Of a stretch of 51,529 bases of DNA, positions 15,603-28,496 are shown piece by piece. Both the position numbers and the translations under genes were made by a program. The stretch spans positions 1-51,529 of the forward strand of contig CALUQB010000020.1 in the NCBI GenBank assembly GCA_944322815.1, read 5' to 3'. This stretch comes from an uncultured Bacteroidales bacterium (GTDB lineage: Bacteria; Bacteroidota; Bacteroidia; Bacteroidales; UBA932). Under the pieces are notes generated by a model. That model was not told the DNA's origin and made no database searches. It worked only from the letters and a program-made list of their open reading frames with translations. Every line of letters begins with the position of its first letter. Position 1 is the first letter of the stretch.

Positions 15603-16553
15603 CTACAGCATCTTGCGTTTGCGGAAAATCAGCAGGATGATGCTGAAAGACAGGAGCATCAGCACGAGGACGATGACGAAATCCCACCATGTCCCGGTGA
15701 TAGGCAACTTCAGGTTCATGCCGAAAAAGCCCGTGATGAGTGTCGGCGGCATGAAAAGCAGGGAGACCAGGGTGAAGATCTTCATGATCTTGTTCTGGTC
15801 CAGGTTGATAAGACCGACCACGGTATTCTGCAGATACTCTAGCCTTTCAAAGCCGAAATTCGTATGGTTTATCAGGGACGAAATATCCTTCAGAAGCACA
15901 TTCATCTTCGGCTGGAGTGAATGAGGATACTTGTTGCTTTTCAACAGACTGGATATGACACGCTGCTTGTCGACGATGTTTTCGCGGACCAGCATGGTAT
16001 TTTCCTGCAGCTGGTTTATGTCCAGGAGGAATTCCTCGTTTATGTCCTCGCCCAGGCTGACCTTCCTGTTGAACTGTTCTATCTCCTTCGACATCAGCTC
16101 GATCATGTCGGCATCCAGGTCGATACGCTGCTCCAGGATACTCACGAAGACGATATATCCTGTCGGATAGAATTTCGGGAACGCGAGAATACGCCGCTGC
16201 AGATCGGTGAAACTTCTCAGCGGACATTCCCTGAGCGTCACCAGCACCCCGCTGTCCGTCAGGATGAACGAAACGGTCTCCATCGAATACTCTTCAGGTC
16301 CCGGGATCAGGAAGTTCGTGTTCGCGAATATGGCCGTATCGGTTTCTGAAAAACGGGACGAACTCTCGATCTCTTCCGCCTGCGCACGGCTCTGGATGGT
16401 AGTGCCTACAAAACTCTCCGTCATCCTCTTCTCTTCACCGGAAGGAGCGAAAAGGTCTATCCATACCACCATATCGGGAGTGAGCTGCGAGAAAACTGCC
16501 GCAGACTGCGACATTTCCATCTGGCCGTTCGATTTGTAGAAAACCTCGATCAT
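15603..16553 (-). CDS. corA: CorA-family magnesium/divalent cation transporter
   Basis: CorA is a pentameric inner-membrane channel for Mg2+ and sometimes Co2+ or Ni2+. This 316-residue protein has a large cytoplasmic N-terminal domain with the long stalk helix (about residues 165-255). Two C-terminal membrane helices follow, with the signature Gly278-Met279-Asn280 in TGFFGMNLKLP at the end of the first. The family's usual YGMN is FGMN here, a tolerated change. A basic tail (FRKRKML) ends it in the cytoplasm. A full TTG-N20-TATTTTTG promoter lies upstream. Ion selectivity cannot be read from the sequence. Confidence 0.92.
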   Translation of the reverse strand: MIEVFYKSNGQMEMSQSAAVFSQLTPDMVVWIDLFAPSGEEKRMTESFVGTTIQSRAQAEEIESSSRFSETDTAIFANTNFLIPGPEEYSMETVSFILTDSGVLVTLRECPLRSFTDLQRRILAFPKFYPTGYIVFVSILEQRIDLDADMIELMSKEIEQFNRKVSLGEDINEEFLLDINQLQENTMLVRENIVDKQRVISSLLKSNKYPHSLQPKMNVLLKDISSLINHTNFGFERLEYLQNTVVGLINLDQNKIMKIFTLVSLLFMPPTLITGFFGMNLKLPITGTWWDFVIVLVLMLLSFSIILLIFRKRKML

Positions 16554-16631
16554 CTTCCTTTCCGTTTAGTTCCGGCTCAGAGGGTCGGAAAATTCATAAT
16601 CAGGCATGGTGCCACCTTGCAATCAAGTCCG

Positions 16632-16662
16632 CAAAAATACGTTTTTTTCAGGCTAACGCCAA
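16632..16662 (-). promoter_or_regulatory. Complete Bacteroidota promoter for corA
   Basis: On the minus strand, TTG (16662-16660), a 20-base spacer and TATTTTTG (16639-16632) fit the -33/-7 consensus, with transcription starting near 16625 and a leader of about 70 bases. A second -7-like box, TAAATTTG (16667-16660), overlaps it without a matching -33. Confidence 0.65.
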
Positions 16663-16707
16663 ATTTACTGTCCTACTTTCACAAATTTTCCGATCCCGGC
16701 CGTCCTG

Positions 16708-17259
16708 TTACCAGATAAAAGGACGTATGCCGATAAAGATCAGCACCAGTCCTCCGGCTATCCTCGCGGCATTTCCGAATAGTCTTCCGGATGCAGCGCC
16801 GAGCGTGATTCCTGCGGATGAAGCCAGGACCGTGACGGCCAGTGTAAGGCCTGTCACGGTCAATGCATCCGGCCATTTCATATCCCCCATGGCGAGCGAT
16901 ACACCCACAGCTATCGCATCGACGCTCGTAGCCACGGCGGCCAGGACAAGATTCCTGAATCCGGACAGGTTCACAGACTCCGAACTGTTCCGGACACCTG
17001 CCACGACCATGGAAATTCCCAGATATGACAGGACAGCCAGCGCTATGTAATGAGCGAACCTGCTGATATAGCCTACTATGGAATAGCCTGAAATCCATCC
17101 CGCAAACAGACATGCCGCCTGTACCGTTCCGAAAACGGCCGCCACCGCCAATGTCTTGCCCGTGCTCACCCTTCCCAAAGTCACGCTGCCGCCCATAGAC
17201 ACCACAAAGGAATCCGCGCTCAGTGACAAAGCCAGCAGCAAAATCTCGACAAAACTCAT
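16708..17259 (-). CDS. mntP: MntP-family manganese efflux pump
   Basis: This 183-residue membrane protein has about six helices in two repeats of the MntP (DUF204) fold. Each repeat carries the conserved Asp motif: LSADSFVVSMGGS near residue 15 and ATSVDAIAVGVSL near residue 112. Members export Mn2+ and protect against manganese excess. The family ending GGLVLIFIGIRPFIW is present. It starts 39 bases after recR on the same strand, so it is probably at the end of a shared transcript. No manganese riboswitch (yybP-ykoY type) is visible ahead of it. Confidence 0.9.
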   Translation of the reverse strand: MSFVEILLLALSLSADSFVVSMGGSVTLGRVSTGKTLAVAAVFGTVQAACLFAGWISGYSIVGYISRFAHYIALAVLSYLGISMVVAGVRNSSESVNLSGFRNLVLAAVATSVDAIAVGVSLAMGDMKWPDALTVTGLTLAVTVLASSAGITLGAASGRLFGNAARIAGGLVLIFIGIRPFIW

Positions 17260-17298
17260 AGCTACTCCTCAATGACTCTCTTGAAAATCCGCTTTCAG

Positions 17299-17930
17299 TT
17301 ATGGTTTGAACACCTGCCTGTTCACGATGGACCGGCCCAGTGTCAGTTCATCCGCATAATCGATATCATCCCCGAAACCAAGGCCTCTGGCCAGCGCCGA
17401 TACCCTGATACCGTACGGAGCTATCTTCCTGTAAATGTAGAATTCGGTAGTCTCGCCTTCCACATCACCGCTCAGAGCGAATATCACCTCGATTTCATCC
17501 GGGGGAAATTCCGCGACCAGGGATGCAATTCTGGACACAAGCTCGTCAATGGTCAGGTCCGAAGGTCCGGTACCGTCTATCGGGGAAATGATACCGCCCA
17601 GCACGTGATAGACTCCGGTATACTGCCTGGTCTTTTCGATGCTCATGACATCCTGCACACTTTCCACTACACAGATGGTCTTGTGATCCCTTTTAGAATC
17701 GGCGCATATACCGCACAAATCCCCGTCTGAAATCATTCTGCACACGGAACAGTATTTCACCTCGTTCCTGAGCCTGTCTATGGAAGATGTGAAATGCCTT
17801 ACATTCTCTACCGGCTGCCTCAGAAGGTGCAGGGCCAGCTTCAATGCACTCCTCCGGCCCACTCCCGGAAGAGTGCCTATCGCATCTACGGCCTCCTGCA
17901 GCAGTCTGGAGGGATATTTTTCGTTGTTCA

Positions 17931-17934
<4 letters not shown>
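17299..17934 (-). CDS. recR: Recombination mediator RecR
   Basis: RecR works with RecO (and RecF) to load RecA at gaps. The 211-residue protein has the helix-hairpin-helix LPGVGRRSALKLALHLL, a four-cysteine zinc finger (CSVC then CGIC), a Toprim domain (VVESVQDVMSIEK) and the C-terminal motif ALARGLGFGDDIDYADELTL. The start MMNNEKYPSRLL at 17934 overlaps the upstream kinase stop as ATGA, so translation is probably coupled; 17931 is an alternative start. The sugar-catabolism neighbours are an unusual setting for a repair gene. Confidence 0.96.
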
Positions 17935-21946
<4,012 letters not shown>

Positions 21947-21961
21947 TCATTTAAATTGAAT

Positions 21962-24514
21962 TTACATCACTTTGCGTATTTCGTTCAGGAGATAGGCGTA
22001 GTGTGCGGTCTGCTCGTCGCGTGGACTCCCCACACGTCTCTCCAGAACTTTCTCCAGGTTCTCCAGTATACCGAAATAAACTTCTTTCGTATTTACTGTC
22101 AGGTCGTTCTCCCTGCCCGATACGGACAGTGAATGCAGTCTTTCCGCCTGTCCGCGGCCTTCTGCCAGACTGCAAGGCATGGCCAGCAGATCATCCGCGT
22201 CATACTGCTCCGCAAGACCTTTTGAAGACGGTTTGTCCAGATAGCCAAGCTGTGCGAATGCCGCGCAGACAAATGCATGCTCCATATTCATCTCCTGCCG
22301 GCTGATACGCCTGCCGGCCAATGTATTCCCGAAAACATGTCTGTACAGGTCGTTGAGATACTCGTACTGTGTATATGGCCTGTCGGAATATTTCGCGGTA
22401 CTTCCGACCTTCCCTGCCCGCGACATCAGTTTTCTCAGACAGGAAACCTGATAGTCAAGGACGATATCGTTTCCCGGGCCTGTCACAGACAGCAGCTCCG
22501 GTGTCAGCATCCATTCCGGCAGTTCCATCAGGCTCTCCATGATGAAATCCAGAGCCTCTTTCTGTTTCCGCCTGTCCACCGGAGTAAAGACAGGCTTGCC
22601 GTCCCCGTAGACGGGATATTCGAGGAAATTCCCGCCTATGTATTTCATGCAATGTCCCATGTAGCGGTTGAACTGACGGAGAATCTCCTTGTACATGGAG
22701 CATGTGAAATCATAGTTCTCCCCTTCTTCGGCTGTCCAGTCCACCAGGTTTTCAGCCGTCCTTTTCAGATTCTCCAGTCCGTACATGCCCGCCAGCACGG
22801 CATCATCGCCCACAGACTCCGACTGTGATGCCGGATCCACGGACGTGAAAATCTCCTGCTCGCCGTATCTGTACATAGGGTCATCCGCCTTTTCCCTGAT
22901 CCATCCGTCCAGCACGGGCTTTTCATCTTCCGGTGCGGCTGCTTCAGGAATCAGTCTGTATCCCCATCTGATGGCGTGGATGTCATATACGCCGATAACA
23001 GGAGGTAGAAGCCACTCCACTCCGTCACCGGGCTGTGCCACATAGTTGCATCTCGCATAATCCATGATGGACGGAGTAGTCCCGTACACGGCAGTAAAGG
23101 ACGGGCTTCTCAAAGAATCCACCGGATAGGCGTACGAACTTCTCATATTGTGTTTCAGTCCCAGAGTATGGCCTATCTCATGCGCTGCCACATAGCGCAG
23201 CATCTGTCCCATCACCTCTTCATCGAAAACCTTTTTCCTGGCTTCCGGATCCGTTGCCGATGTCTGGACGAATCTCCAGTCATGCAGTAGCTTCAGCACA
23301 TCGTGGTAGAAATACACCGAGCCCTGGATGATTTCCCCGGAACGAGGATCTGTCCATGAGGGGCCCATGGCATTGGCCACCCGGGTAGAAGCATATCTGA
23401 TACACGAATATCTGATGTCGTCAGGATCGAAATCCGGGTCATCTGCAGGAAAATCCCTGGCGATGATGGCATTCCTGAATCCGGCGGCTTCAAAAGCTTT
23501 CTGCCAGTCCTCCACTCCGAGACGGATATATTTCCTCCATTTTTCAGGAAAAGCATCGTCTATGTAATAGACTATCGGGGTTTCAGGTTCCACAAGTTCT
23601 CCGGCCGCGTATCTGTCCCTGTCTTCAGGTTTCGGCGCCAGATTCCATCTGGCAATATACCTGACGATCTCGCTCCTGTCGGCATTCTCTGAAAACTTCA
23701 CGAACCTGTCGGTAAAATACCCGATCCGGTAATCAGCCAGCCGCGGCCTTGCAGGCTCGTCCGGCAATCTCGCCATCGAGACCGTCACTACTGCGGTAAA
23801 AGGCTCGTCCGACACCGTATAGACCATTCTGGTCTTGAAGACAATGTTTTCCGGGAATGCCTTGAAAGACAATATCGATGACATGTCCGACTTGAAGGAG
23901 CCTTTGATCCTGTCTATTCCGAACAGGGAATCGTATGCCGTAGACGGAATGAAAGGTGACATATATTCCTCATCCGCACAGAAAAACTTGGTGACGTTTA
24001 TCAGGGCAGCAGATGAATCAGGAGTAAATGCCTTGATCGGAAATGCAGCCATCACCGGCTTGGCATAATTCAGCTCGAAACCCTTGGATATGCTTTCCGT
24101 ACTGTCACAGACAGCATTCCGCCCGGCATCCAGCAGATACACTTTCCTTTCGTCCCTGGCCCATTCAAGCATCAGCGGTTCATTGGGCATCTGCCCGGCT
24201 ATGACATCGGAATTGTCACTTATCGAAGACACCCTCGATGCCAGGAGCATCGGTTTTCCCAGCAGTGAATCGGGGATTTCGAGATAGTATGCCGACTTTA
24301 CTTTGTGGATATTCATCAGCCCATGGGCAGATTCGGCATCCGGTGTGACAAGTTCGTCATAAGCGGATTTCTTCTCTGTCGGTGCAGAGGCTGCGGTCCC
24401 TGCGGTATCGCTTTTCTCGGCGGTCACCACAGGAGGCTCGATATCAGCGTCCTGAGCTATCATATTGGCCTGCATGCAGATGGCCATGCAGGCCGCAATC
24501 CATATTTTCTTCAT
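21962..24514 (-). CDS. Zinc-dependent metalloprotease (DUF5117/DUF4953 type)
   Basis: This 850-residue secreted protein has a signal peptide (MKKIWIAACMAICMQANMIA) and the metzincin-like zinc site HEIGHTLGLKH at residues 445-455, with Asn-Met-Arg just after. The overall layout matches the large Bacteroidota family with DUF5117/DUF5118 N-terminal parts and a DUF4953 catalytic region. The natural substrate is unknown. In this locus it could trim protein from a glycoprotein, which would fit a mucin-like target (inference). The start at 24514 is chosen because the signal peptide opens there; the longer frame adds 13 non-signal residues. Confidence 0.85.
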   Translation of the reverse strand: MKKIWIAACMAICMQANMIAQDADIEPPVVTAEKSDTAGTAASAPTEKKSAYDELVTPDAESAHGLMNIHKVKSAYYLEIPDSLLGKPMLLASRVSSISDNSDVIAGQMPNEPLMLEWARDERKVYLLDAGRNAVCDSTESISKGFELNYAKPVMAAFPIKAFTPDSSAALINVTKFFCADEEYMSPFIPSTAYDSLFGIDRIKGSFKSDMSSILSFKAFPENIVFKTRMVYTVSDEPFTAVVTVSMARLPDEPARPRLADYRIGYFTDRFVKFSENADRSEIVRYIARWNLAPKPEDRDRYAAGELVEPETPIVYYIDDAFPEKWRKYIRLGVEDWQKAFEAAGFRNAIIARDFPADDPDFDPDDIRYSCIRYASTRVANAMGPSWTDPRSGEIIQGSVYFYHDVLKLLHDWRFVQTSATDPEARKKVFDEEVMGQMLRYVAAHEIGHTLGLKHNMRSSYAYPVDSLRSPSFTAVYGTTPSIMDYARCNYVAQPGDGVEWLLPPVIGVYDIHAIRWGYRLIPEAAAPEDEKPVLDGWIREKADDPMYRYGEQEIFTSVDPASQSESVGDDAVLAGMYGLENLKRTAENLVDWTAEEGENYDFTCSMYKEILRQFNRYMGHCMKYIGGNFLEYPVYGDGKPVFTPVDRRKQKEALDFIMESLMELPEWMLTPELLSVTGPGNDIVLDYQVSCLRKLMSRAGKVGSTAKYSDRPYTQYEYLNDLYRHVFGNTLAGRRISRQEMNMEHAFVCAAFAQLGYLDKPSSKGLAEQYDADDLLAMPCSLAEGRGQAERLHSLSVSGRENDLTVNTKEVYFGILENLEKVLERRVGSPRDEQTAHYAYLLNEIRKVM

Positions 24515-24636
24515 ATACAGCCGTCCGTTCCTTTTCGTACAAAATCGTGGCAATATAGCAATTTTCCCGCGATTTCAAGCCTCAGGCCATGATTTCCCCT
24601 TCAAGAAAACACAATGTCCGCGAAGTGCCGGTACCG

Positions 24637-26277
24637 TCAGTCCAGGCCGGCAGACTCTGCCAACGGATGATAACTGTACCCGTCACGGTCGTAGAACTTC
24701 ACGAAAGTCTGCAGCCGTTCTTCGAACGAACCCCAGTCTTTCTGTTCCGGCTGCAGCCACTGTACTTCGGACAGGGCGGCCATACGTGGCAATGCCATGT
24801 AGAAAGCATGTTCGGGAGTGGAGATGTATTCCGCCCAGAGATTGGCCTGTACCCCGAGAATATGCGAGCGTTCTTCAGGCGTCATTTCAGGAAGCATGGG
24901 CTCGAAACCGTAGACTTTTTCGAGAGGCACATAGCCGGTCATGGCCATCGGCTCGTTCTCGAAATCATCTGTCTGATAGTAATCGAAATACATATACTGA
25001 CACGGAGTCATGATGACATCGTGGCCGCGCCTGGCCGCTTCCAGTCCGCCGTCCACTCCTCTCCAGGACATGATGGTGGCACTCTGCGACACTCCTCCTT
25101 CGAGGATTTCATCCCATCCGATGACGCTTCTGCCTTTTGACCTCAGGAAATCTTCCACCCTGGTCATGAAATAGCTCTGGAGTTTTGCCTCCGCGGATGA
25201 TTCCGCATCATCCTCCAGACCCTCGGCCCTGATTCTCGCCTGGCACTTAGGACAGGCCTCCCACCTCACCCGCGGGGCCTCGTCGCCGCCGATATGGATG
25301 TATTCAGACGGGAACATCGAGCAAATCTCGTTGAAAACCCCTTCAAGAAAGTCGAAAGCCTCCTCGTTTCCTGCACAGAGAATGTCCGGCATCACGCCCC
25401 ATATCTTCGAAACCTCATAAGGACCTCCCGTACAGCCGAGCTGCGGATAGCAATGCAGTGCAGCCATCATGTGCCCCGGAACATCTATCTCCGGTATCAC
25501 GGTGATATACCGGTCTGCCGCATACTTCACCACCTCGCGTATCTCATCCTGAGTGAAATATCCGCTCACGGGAACACCGTCGAACACGGAAGTGTCCCTG
25601 CCGACCATGGTCCCGTCTCGATATGAACCTTTCTCCGTCAGCTCCGGGTATCTCTTGATTTCGATTCTCCATCCCTGGTCGTCCGACAGATGCCAGTGCA
25701 GGGTATTCATCCCGTGAAAAGCCATCAGATCGATATATTTCTTCATATAGCTGACCGGGAACCAGTGTCTAACCACATCGCTGTGCATTCCGCGGTAGGC
25801 GAACCTCGGCGCGGCTGACACCTCGCCAAACGGGAAGATGACTCCCCTGCTTTTTCCTTCCTGCGCAGGTACGGACTTCCTCAGTGTCTGGATACCGTAG
25901 AAAACTCCCTTCGGCGAACCTCCTGCTATGACGATACCGTCTTCGCCGACTGTTATCCTGTATTCTTCCTCTGCCATCAGGGTGTCCTGTTCCAGGACAA
26001 TGGCATTGTCTCCCCGTCCGTCAGGCCGGAGTACCGGCTCCAGACCGATGTCGGATTTCAGATAATCCTTGAGAAAACCGGCATTCCTGGCCATGTCCGG
26101 ATCATCGCCGTCAAATACGACAGGCACGCCTCGTCCGAGAGTGAATTCCCCTTCTCCGGTCATTTCCATCCGCTCCGGAAGCGGTATCACCTTTCCGAAA
26201 TCGGCCTCTGCCTGATTTCCGGTGCATGAACACATCGCCGTAACGACGATGATTCCCGACATCAGCTTTCCTTTCAT
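24637..26277 (-). CDS. GH20 beta-N-acetylhexosaminidase lipoprotein
   Basis: This 546-residue exo-enzyme releases terminal beta-GlcNAc or GalNAc by substrate-assisted catalysis. It has a lipoprotein-type signal (VVTAMCSC), a GH20b N-terminal domain (about 30-155) and the TIM-barrel with the catalytic pair Asp332-Glu333 in HIGGDEAPR. The HWHLSDDQGWR motif lies near 195. A candidate ECF promoter motif (26344-26372) stands about 65 bases upstream and is shared with fecR, so this gene probably heads its own transcript running into the protease, lacZ and kinase genes. Confidence 0.93.
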   Translation of the reverse strand: MKGKLMSGIIVVTAMCSCTGNQAEADFGKVIPLPERMEMTGEGEFTLGRGVPVVFDGDDPDMARNAGFLKDYLKSDIGLEPVLRPDGRGDNAIVLEQDTLMAEEEYRITVGEDGIVIAGGSPKGVFYGIQTLRKSVPAQEGKSRGVIFPFGEVSAAPRFAYRGMHSDVVRHWFPVSYMKKYIDLMAFHGMNTLHWHLSDDQGWRIEIKRYPELTEKGSYRDGTMVGRDTSVFDGVPVSGYFTQDEIREVVKYAADRYITVIPEIDVPGHMMAALHCYPQLGCTGGPYEVSKIWGVMPDILCAGNEEAFDFLEGVFNEICSMFPSEYIHIGGDEAPRVRWEACPKCQARIRAEGLEDDAESSAEAKLQSYFMTRVEDFLRSKGRSVIGWDEILEGGVSQSATIMSWRGVDGGLEAARRGHDVIMTPCQYMYFDYYQTDDFENEPMAMTGYVPLEKVYGFEPMLPEMTPEERSHILGVQANLWAEYISTPEHAFYMALPRMAALSEVQWLQPEQKDWGSFEERLQTFVKFYDRDGYSYHPLAESAGLD

Positions 26278-26343
26278 CTCTTTATCCTTATATTTTGTGT
26301 ATCAATGGCTTTCTGCATTCTTCCGCTATGGTTTACCTTATAT

Positions 26344-26372
26344 AGTTCCCTCAGAAGACCGAAACCCTAAAT
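26344..26372 (-). promoter_or_regulatory. Bipartite motif shared with the fecR upstream region (candidate ECF promoter)
   Basis: The minus strand carries TTTAGGGTT, nine bases, then TGAGGGAACT, ending about 67 bases before the GH20 start. The same two blocks with identical spacing occur before fecR at 47311-47339. Overall span suits a -35/-10 pair. The link to the local ECF sigma factor is inference. Confidence 0.55.
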
Positions 26373-26424
26373 TTCAAGGAAAAATGTCACTTCAACCACC
26401 CTCGTGTCACACAATGCGGTAAGG

Positions 26425-28458
26425 TTACAGCGTCACGGCCGTAGTCAGTCGGATGTCGCGTGAAGATGCGCCGAGCAGGATGTTGAAGACTCCTGGCTCG
26501 ACAGTGAAGCGGTGAAGGTCCATGTCATAATAGGCGAAAGCCTCGGAATCCAGGACAAACTCCACCTGTTTCGTCTCGCCCGGTTCCAGATAAACCTTCT
26601 CGTAACCTTTGAGTTCCTTCTCAGGACGAGGCACACTCGCCGTCTCGTCGTTCACATAGAGCTGCACGACCTCAGCTCCTGCACGCTTGCCTGTATTCCT
26701 GACGGAAGCGGTCACACGCACCTTTCCGTCCGACAGCCTTTCGGCGGCGATATCGGAGAACTGGAAATCAGTGTACGAAAGACCGTAACCGAACGGGAAA
26801 AGAGGCTCGGTCCCGGCACGGTCATAGCCGCGATAGCCCACGAACACACCCTCGAAATAAGTCACGCGCTCAGGACTGTTCCAAAGCCTTTCGGTGTTGC
26901 AGTAGTAATTGTTGAACACAGGGTTGTCCTCCAGCCGTTTTTCCACAGTGATCGGCAGACGGCCGCTCGGATTTACCTTTCCGGAAAGGATTTCAGCTAC
27001 GGCACGGCCTCCCTGCTGGCCTGGATACCAGGCCATAAGTACGGCTTTAGCCTTCTCAAGCACAGGATTGAAGTCCACTCCGCCTCCGGCATTCACGATG
27101 ACTACCAGATTCGGATTCAAGGCGGCCAGGGAATCTATCTGCGCTATCTGCTCAGACGGAAGCTCGAATGGACGGTCATGTCCCTCGCCTTCAAGTTTTG
27201 AATTGAATCCTGCACAATACACCACTGCATCGGCCTTGACTGCATCGGACACCGGTTTATAGAAAGCGCCGACACCCTCAGTGACGGAAACAGTCGTAAA
27301 CGGATCCACGGCACCGCTGCCGCCTCCCGTAGGGACATTGCCCGAATTCGGGCCTAAAACAGCCACTTTCCGGATTTTTCTGGAGAATGGAAGGAAATCA
27401 TCCTCGTTTTCGAGGAGAACGATGGCCTCACGGGCCACTTTCAGGGCAGTCAGGTCGCAGTCAGGATTCTGTTCAGGCAGGGAAGAGTCTTTCTGCTCCC
27501 TGTCCAGGAAACCGAACTCTATGAGAGTCTGCAATATATGCCGGCACTTTTCATCGATGGTCTTTTCTGTCACAGTACCTGTCTCGATGGCTGTTTTCAG
27601 GATACGCGGATTCATGAACTGCCCCCAGGACATTTCGAGATCCAGGCCGTTGTTCGCCGAAAGGATACTGGAATATGTAGCTGTCCAGTCAGACATGAAG
27701 ATACCTTCGAATCCCCACTCATCGCGGAGCATGTCCTTGATGAGAGCCTTGTTTTCCGTCATGTGTACGCTGTTCACCAGATTGTAGGAAGACATCACGG
27801 CTCCTGTTTCCGCGACCTGTACGGCCTTGCGGAATGCAGGAAGATAAATCTCGTTCAAAGTTCGCTCATCTATATCCGATGAGCCGTTGTTACGGTTGTA
27901 CTCCTGGTTGTTTCCGCAGAAATGCTTTATGGTGGACATCACGCCGACCGATTGCATGCCTTTGATATACTGTACTGCCGTTTCCGATGTCAGGTAAGGG
28001 TCCTCGCCGTAGTATTCGAAATTCCGTCCGCATTTCGGGAAACGGTAGATGTTCACTCCCGGACCGAGCATGATATGGACGCCGCGCGCGCGGGCATCAG
28101 TTCCGAGCGATTTGCCGTAGGCATAAGCCAGTTCCCTGTTCCAGGTCGCTGCCGCAGCTATACCGCACGGATACATCGTACTTTTCGTATCATTTCTCAC
28201 TCCCTGAGGGCCGTCGGCCATGCGTATGCGTGGAATGCCGAGACGGGGAATCTCCCTGATATAGAAGCCGTCTATTCCTCCGATATACGAGAGTTTCTCT
28301 TCAAGAGTCATTTTGGAGACGAGTTCGGCGGCACGCTGTTTAGAAGCTTCCGATATTGCCGGAGAATCCGGTTCCTGTTCTGGCCCCGACGGGGCAATGG
28401 CTGTCGCCGTAAGCGACAATGTCAGGCAGATTCCTGCCAATAATGTGGTTCTGGTCAT
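26425..28458 (-). CDS. GH3 beta-glucosidase-type glycosidase, secreted
   Basis: This 677-residue GH3 enzyme has a signal peptide (LAGICLTLSLTATAIA), the N-terminal barrel with nucleophile Asp257 in GIFMSDW, the KHFCGNN motif, the C-terminal alpha/beta sandwich and a fibronectin-like domain at the end (about 590-670). The architecture is that of beta-glucosidases and related exo-enzymes. It lacks the HxxGH-type motif of the NagZ hexosaminidases, so beta-glucose or another neutral sugar is more likely. In the locus it would trim oligosaccharides in the periplasm. It is 38 bases after the (alpha/alpha)6 enzyme gene. Confidence 0.9.
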   Translation of the reverse strand: MTRTTLLAGICLTLSLTATAIAPSGPEQEPDSPAISEASKQRAAELVSKMTLEEKLSYIGGIDGFYIREIPRLGIPRIRMADGPQGVRNDTKSTMYPCGIAAAATWNRELAYAYGKSLGTDARARGVHIMLGPGVNIYRFPKCGRNFEYYGEDPYLTSETAVQYIKGMQSVGVMSTIKHFCGNNQEYNRNNGSSDIDERTLNEIYLPAFRKAVQVAETGAVMSSYNLVNSVHMTENKALIKDMLRDEWGFEGIFMSDWTATYSSILSANNGLDLEMSWGQFMNPRILKTAIETGTVTEKTIDEKCRHILQTLIEFGFLDREQKDSSLPEQNPDCDLTALKVAREAIVLLENEDDFLPFSRKIRKVAVLGPNSGNVPTGGGSGAVDPFTTVSVTEGVGAFYKPVSDAVKADAVVYCAGFNSKLEGEGHDRPFELPSEQIAQIDSLAALNPNLVVIVNAGGGVDFNPVLEKAKAVLMAWYPGQQGGRAVAEILSGKVNPSGRLPITVEKRLEDNPVFNNYYCNTERLWNSPERVTYFEGVFVGYRGYDRAGTEPLFPFGYGLSYTDFQFSDIAAERLSDGKVRVTASVRNTGKRAGAEVVQLYVNDETASVPRPEKELKGYEKVYLEPGETKQVEFVLDSEAFAYYDMDLHRFTVEPGVFNILLGASSRDIRLTTAVTL

Positions 28459-28496
28459 TGTGTTGATTTATAAAATATTGTTACTATATTATCCGT

